Source: Deltaproteobacteria bacterium
Lineage (GTDB): Bacteria; Desulfobacterota; BSN033; UBA1163
DNA: 8,496 bases
Assembly (NCBI GenBank): GCA_016875155.1
Contig: VGSD01000098.1
Coordinates: forward strand, 1 to 8,496
Direction of reading: 5' to 3'
In this document: positions 7,283 to 8,496 of the stretch, piece by piece
Layout: every line of letters starts with the position of its first letter
Numbering within the stretch: position 1 is the first letter of the stretch
The notes under the pieces: generated by a model
What the model was told of the DNA's origin: nothing
Seen by the model: only the letters and a program-made list of their open reading frames with translations
Database searches by the model: none
Program-made: the position numbers and the translations under genes

Positions 7283-8440
7283 ATGCTTCAATTCTTTGCT
7301 GCCTCTGCACCGGGTCTTGAACCTCTGTTGATCCAGGAGCTTCACAGGTTAGGATTGAAACCTACTTCGTCAAGTTCTTCTTTTATCTCTCAAGATGAGC
7401 AATACGAAACAGGAGGAGTTGAATTTGAAGGCTCATTAAAGGACCTTTATCTTGCAAACCTTCATCTGCGAACCGCAAGTCGAATTCTGGTTCGATTAGG
7501 GTCTTTCGAGGCTACCCGATTCCCTGAACTGCGACGAAAAGCGGCAAACCTCCCTTGGGAGCAGTACCTTTCGCCAGGAATGGACATCTCTTTGAGGGTG
7601 GCGTGTCATGCATCCCGCCTTTACCACCAGCGGGCAGTTGCCGAACGAGTGGTGGGAGCCATCAGTGACCGGCTGGGTCAGCCTCCCTGCGTCCGCAAGC
7701 TCGACGAGGAAGCTACCGATTCCTCTCCCAAACTTATTCTCGTCAGGATACAGAATAACCAATGTACCATCAGCGTGGATTCATCGGGTCCATTATTGCA
7801 CCGGCGTGGATATCGGCTGGCCACTGCAAAAGCCCCTCTCAGAGAAACGCTGGCAGCGGCCATGCTTCTTGCTGGAAGATGGGACGGAATTGCACCCCTG
7901 ATCGATCCTTTTTGTGGGTCGGGAACAATACCGATCGAAGCAGCACTGCTCGCCCGGGAAATCCCTCCTGGATATCAGAGGACCTTTACATTCATGAACT
8001 GGCCCTCTTTTGACAAATCCCTCTGGGATACTATACGTGCTTTTAATTCTGATTTGGAGAAACGAGCAAAGCCAGAGATCATTGGTTCTGACCGAGACGC
8101 AGGCGCGATCCAGGCTGCCCGTGCCAATGCTGAACGCGCTGGTCTATCGGACACCATAGAGTTTACATGCCAGGCTGTTTCTTACTTGGACCCCCCAGTT
8201 GGTCCAGGATGGATCGTCACAAACCCGCCCTATGGAAAACGTCTCCCGTCTAACAAAGATCTGCGAAATCTATACGCACAGTTTGGTAAAACCCTCCGAT
8301 CCAAGTGCCCCGGATGGAAGGTTGTTATGCTATGTGACAGCATTCAACTTGTGAAAGCCACAGGGTTGAAGTTTGAAGAGGTCATTCCTACACTAAACGG
8401 GGGATTAAAGGTGAAGATTTTTGTTGGTCATGTCGATTGA
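7283..8440 (+). CDS. THUMP-domain class I SAM-dependent RNA methyltransferase (RlmL/YpsC type)
   Basis: This family makes N2-methylguanine in RNA; E. coli RlmL modifies G2445 of 23S rRNA. The 385-residue protein matches the RlmL-half or stand-alone YpsC length and lacks the RlmK half fused in E. coli. The N-terminus (FFAASAPGLEPLLIQEL) and a THUMP region (about 50-165) are followed by HRRGYR (173-178), KAPLRETLAAAML (183-195), the SAM-binding motif I DPFCGSGTIPIEAA (208-221), an acidic loop GSDRD (268-272), and catalytic motif IV NPPYGKR (314-320). NPPY is typical of amino-group methylation, which explains why such genes are often misnamed DNA adenine methylases. AGGTG at 7271-7275 lies 7 bases before the ATG, and the gene starts 22 bases after argJ, suggesting cotranscription. 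The exact target nucleotide is inferred from homology only. Confidence 0.93.
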   Translation: MLQFFAASAPGLEPLLIQELHRLGLKPTSSSSSFISQDEQYETGGVEFEGSLKDLYLANLHLRTASRILVRLGSFEATRFPELRRKAANLPWEQYLSPGMDISLRVACHASRLYHQRAVAERVVGAISDRLGQPPCVRKLDEEATDSSPKLILVRIQNNQCTISVDSSGPLLHRRGYRLATAKAPLRETLAAAMLLAGRWDGIAPLIDPFCGSGTIPIEAALLAREIPPGYQRTFTFMNWPSFDKSLWDTIRAFNSDLEKRAKPEIIGSDRDAGAIQAARANAERAGLSDTIEFTCQAVSYLDPPVGPGWIVTNPPYGKRLPSNKDLRNLYAQFGKTLRSKCPGWKVVMLCDSIQLVKATGLKFEEVIPTLNGGLKVKIFVGHVD

Positions 8441-8480
8441 AAGCGAGATTTTCAGGGGATAGTTATGGTCATTGTCGATT
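8425..8480 (+). repeat. Near-identical direct repeat flanking the end of the methyltransferase gene
   Basis: TGGTCATGTCGATT (8425-8438) recurs as TGGTCATTGTCGATT (8466-8480), differing by one inserted T, with start points 41 bases apart. The first copy forms the methyltransferase C-terminus and the first base of its stop codon; the second forms the first codons of the next possible reading frame. It may be a small local duplication or coincidence. Confidence 0.5.
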
Positions 8481-8494
8481 ACAATAATATTTAG
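8454..8494 (+). other. Possible start of a further gene, interrupted after nine codons
   Basis: AGGGG (8454-8458) sits 6 bases before an ATG at 8465, a textbook ribosome binding site. The frame reads MVIVDYNNI and then meets TAG at 8492-8494. The first residues resemble the opening strand of several Rossmann-like proteins, including HisH (which commonly begins M-I-x-I-V-D-Y-G/N), but nine residues cannot support an assignment. Options are a leader peptide, a broken gene, a sequencing error near the window edge, or chance. The window ends two bases later. Confidence 0.3.
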
Positions 8495-8496
8495 GA

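Noticed and set aside
1..8496. A previously undescribed multi-gene system
   Set aside because: All five large genes belong to well-known housekeeping families and there are no mobile, defence or biosynthetic-cluster markers; nothing supports a new system beyond the local oddities listed.

Overview
This window reads as an ordinary housekeeping stretch of a bacterial chromosome. All five substantial genes are on the + strand and tightly packed. In order they are an M16-family zinc peptidase (5' end outside the window), an OGG1-type DNA glycosylase, SecA, ArgJ and a THUMP-domain RNA methyltransferase of the RlmL/YpsC type. Base composition looks balanced. The organism is most likely a diderm such as a member of the former Deltaproteobacteria (Desulfobacterota) or a neighbouring uncultured lineage. 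The grounds are the secA-argJ adjacency, which I recall from Geobacter-like genomes, the duplicated M16 protease, and an interspersed palindromic repeat of a type I associate with such genomes. This placement is inference, not something the sequence proves.

Layout: positions 1-3149 hold the M16 peptidase and the glycosylase, whose start and stop codons overlap by 4 bases (GTGA), so they are probably translated together. Positions 3150-3264 are non-coding and carry a very good sigma70-type promoter (TTGAAA, 17 bp, TATAAT) that should start a new transcription unit at secA. SecA (3265-5952) is complete, from the N-terminal motor to the zinc-binding SEC-C tail. The 111-base gap after secA (5953-6063) holds two repeats: five tandem 7-bp units, and a GC-rich hairpin element that runs into the argJ ribosome binding site. 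ArgJ (6064-7260) and the methyltransferase (7283-8440) follow with a 22-base gap. The last 56 bases hold a well-placed ribosome binding site and an ATG whose frame stops after nine codons.

Functionally the genes are not one pathway. They cover envelope or secreted proteolysis, repair of oxidised guanine, Sec-dependent export, arginine biosynthesis and 23S rRNA modification. I see no integrase, transposase, CRISPR array, tRNA, toxin-antitoxin pair or defence island. I do not see a new biological system here. The points most worth checking are the substitutions at usually conserved DNA-contact positions of the glycosylase, the repeat element that supplies the argJ ribosome binding site, and the interrupted gene start at the right edge.
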